Positions 62,698-64,000 of a stretch of DNA of 64,000 nt are shown here, one piece after another. Position 1 is the stretch's first letter, and every line of letters begins with the position of its first letter. The notes under the pieces are model-generated. The model ran no database searches and was not told the DNA's origin. It saw only the letters and a list, made by a program, of their open reading frames with translations. The DNA comes from JAPOKJ01 sp031421635 (lineage in GTDB: Bacteria > Pseudomonadota > Gammaproteobacteria > Burkholderiales > Burkholderiaceae_E), in contig JANOPA010000044.1 of the NCBI GenBank assembly GCA_031421635.1, forward strand, positions 14,717 to 78,716, given 5' to 3'. The translations under genes and the position numbers were made by a program.

Positions 62698-63222
62698 TCA
62701 CCGCTCGGCGGCCACTTTCATGGCGGCCAAGCCTTGCTCGAAATCAGGGCCGACCATTTTTTCCATGTTAAAAACCAGACTCATGAGCTTGGCAATGAAA
62801 GGTTGAGGGCCATACATGGCCCACACCACCTCGGTCTGCTCAGCGTTCGGGTTCAAACTAAATTCCGCGGTGTTTTGAGCCTCAAAAGGTTTCATAAAGT
62901 TCAACTTAATGCGGACATTGCTCGAAGCCTTGGATTCCAGGATTTCCATGCGCCCCGTGCCCACATCCTTATTTCCCTCCCACGAATAAATTGCCCCCGC
63001 ACCTTGGGTCGCGCCGCTCAAGCTGCGCTTCATGCCGGGGTCCTTCTTCTCCCATGGCGACCACAGCGCCCACTTTTGGAAGTCATTGATAAGCGCAAAA
63101 ACTTTCTCTGGCGGTGCTTTAACAGTGACCGAGCGTTCAATACGAAAGCTATCCGGGCGAGTGGCCGCATACCCCAAGACCAATAACAATCCAACGATCA
63201 AAATCAGTGCGATCATTCTCAT
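62698..63222 (-). CDS. SRPBCC family (polyketide cyclase/START-like) protein
   Basis: A 174-residue protein with one N-terminal hydrophobic segment (MIALILIVGLLLVLGYAA), so probably membrane-anchored. RSVTVKAPPEKVFALINDFQKWALWSPWEKKDPGMKRSLSG is the start of a helix-grip SRPBCC domain that binds a hydrophobic ligand. Its role is unknown. It ends 57 bp from the convergent valS and begins 2 bp from the SirB1-like gene end, so the two are one operon. Confidence 0.87.
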   Translation of the reverse strand: MRMIALILIVGLLLVLGYAATRPDSFRIERSVTVKAPPEKVFALINDFQKWALWSPWEKKDPGMKRSLSGATQGAGAIYSWEGNKDVGTGRMEILESKASSNVRIKLNFMKPFEAQNTAEFSLNPNAEQTEVVWAMYGPQPFIAKLMSLVFNMEKMVGPDFEQGLAAMKVAAER

Positions 63223-63224
63223 CT

Positions 63225-63947
63225 CTAGGCTCCTAAGCTCGCGCGCAAGCGCTGTTCTTCAACGTCGTCTGGATCCAAAATCAGGATCCGATCCAACACT
63301 TTTTTCAATTTTTGAAATTGCCCTTGTTGGCGATAAACCTCGCGCAAATTGCGCAGCATCCTCAGCAACACCTCACGAGGTGTGGCCGACTGCAAGAACA
63401 GGCCTGTAGGAACTTCATTATCGCCAGTCAGCCCAAGACGCTTTCGATACGGATCCAGGCGCTCCAGGATATCTTCCTGGGATAGGCTATAGCCCGAGAA
63501 TGGATCGAGCACCACTGGCCCTTCGTGCAAGTTCACCTTAATCAAAAAATGTCCGGGAAAGGAAATACCATCAGCATCCAACCCGACCGTGCGAGCAAGT
63601 TCCACATAAATCACCGCCAAGGTAATCGGAATGCCACGTCGGGTCTCCAAAACTCTGTGTACGAAACTATTGTCAGGGTCGTAATAGTCATTCACGTTGC
63701 CCGCAAAGCCCAGGTCCTTGTAAAAAAACAAGGAAGTCTCCTGCAGGCGCTTCACCTCCGTGCTGAGGTCGAGACAACGCTCTGCCAAACGCTTACACAG
63801 TACATCCACGCTCGACAACACTTCCTCTAAGTCTAGACCTGGATATTCGTCCTGGGCCAAGGAAGCGGCCGTCTCCAGAAGCGGGATCGCGGTCGAATCG
63901 CCTACAAGGATTCGAAAATAAGCTAAATCAGAAACTTGTTCGTACAT
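63225..63947 (-). CDS. SirB1 family protein (transglutaminase-like domain plus TPR-like region)
   Basis: About 240 residues. YDPDNSFVHRVLETRRGIPITLAVIYVELARTVGLDADGISFPGHFLIKV and LDPFSGYSLSQEDI match the SirB1/transglutaminase-like family; the C-terminal LRMLRNLREVYRQQGQFQKLKKVLDRILILDPDDVEEQ is a TPR-like repeat. The ATG at 63947 is preferred to one 36 bp earlier. Function is not established; the SirB1 name comes from Salmonella. 5' neighbours lie outside the window. Confidence 0.88.
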   Translation of the reverse strand: MYEQVSDLAYFRILVGDSTAIPLLETAASLAQDEYPGLDLEEVLSSVDVLCKRLAERCLDLSTEVKRLQETSLFFYKDLGFAGNVNDYYDPDNSFVHRVLETRRGIPITLAVIYVELARTVGLDADGISFPGHFLIKVNLHEGPVVLDPFSGYSLSQEDILERLDPYRKRLGLTGDNEVPTGLFLQSATPREVLLRMLRNLREVYRQQGQFQKLKKVLDRILILDPDDVEEQRLRASLGA

Positions 63948-64000
63948 AACGCATAATGTAACTCGACTAGGATCGGCTTCCAAGTGTCATGAGCTTCATT

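Noticed and set aside
1..64000. Mobile elements, prophage, tRNA or rRNA genes
   Set aside because: I saw no transposase, integrase or phage structural protein and no recognisable tRNA or rRNA sequence in the gaps. Gaps are short and accounted for.

Overview
The window reads as chromosomal DNA of a betaproteobacterium, most likely Burkholderiales, with a moderate G+C content by eye. Markers of that affiliation are the rpsF-priB-rpsR-rplI block, an orphan RnfB/RsxB beside nth and a DUF1841 gene, holC-(DUF2486-like)-valS, a Bug-type solute receptor, and a polyhydroxyalkanoate (PHA) gene set. No tRNA, rRNA, insertion sequence, prophage or CRISPR array was seen. Most of the window is densely packed operons of ordinary chromosomal character.

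Layout. 1-7.9 kb: a PIN-PhoH ATPase, an orphan tricarboxylate-type receptor, dnaB, the ribosomal protein operon with a clear terminator, and a head-to-head pair (an FFLEELY-motif protein and a membrane-anchored lipase-like hydrolase). 8-12.9 kb: a two-domain fatty acyl-CoA reductase, a PHA phasin, a patatin-like lipase and a TetR regulator. 12.9-18.6 kb: a tandem AAA ATPase, then a GntR-regulated pair of PhyH dioxygenase and SAF-domain dehydrogenase. 18.6-27.8 kb: recCBD behind a CopD-like membrane gene. 27.9-30.1 kb: a WS/DGAT wax ester synthase divergent from an acyl-CoA-binding protein, then a PHA granule-region protein.

29.9-44.9 kb is the most interesting part. A tightly overlapping minus-strand operon encodes a molybdenum hydroxylase (FAD subunit plus a fused Fe-S/molybdopterin subunit), a protein resembling 6-hydroxynicotinate reductase, a UPF0280 protein, a DUF1185 protein, an enamidase-like amidohydrolase, nicotinate phosphoribosyltransferase, an NhaD-like transporter and a PHA protein. 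Divergent from it lie a 7Fe ferredoxin and a 1184-residue flavoprotein built like a fusion of the two subunits of Nfn (NADH-dependent ferredoxin:NADP oxidoreductase). Together they suggest a reductive, ferredoxin-dependent route for nicotinate (or a close N-heterocycle), like that of Eubacterium barkeri, in a lineage that is normally aerobic.

45-64 kb: a MOSC protein, intracellular PHB depolymerase, rsxB-nth-DUF1841, a DUF47/Pit phosphate pair, an esterase, a PEP-CTERM-like secreted protein preceded by a sigma-54-like motif, a kynurenine-formamidase-like hydrolase, cbiX, lptFG, pepA-holC-(hypothetical)-valS, a SRPBCC protein and a SirB1-like protein.

Two storage themes run through the window: PHA (phasin, granule-region protein, depolymerase) and a complete-looking minimal wax ester route (acyl-CoA reductase, wax ester synthase, acyl-CoA-binding protein). 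All family assignments come from reading motifs and from memory of family sequences; no database search was run.
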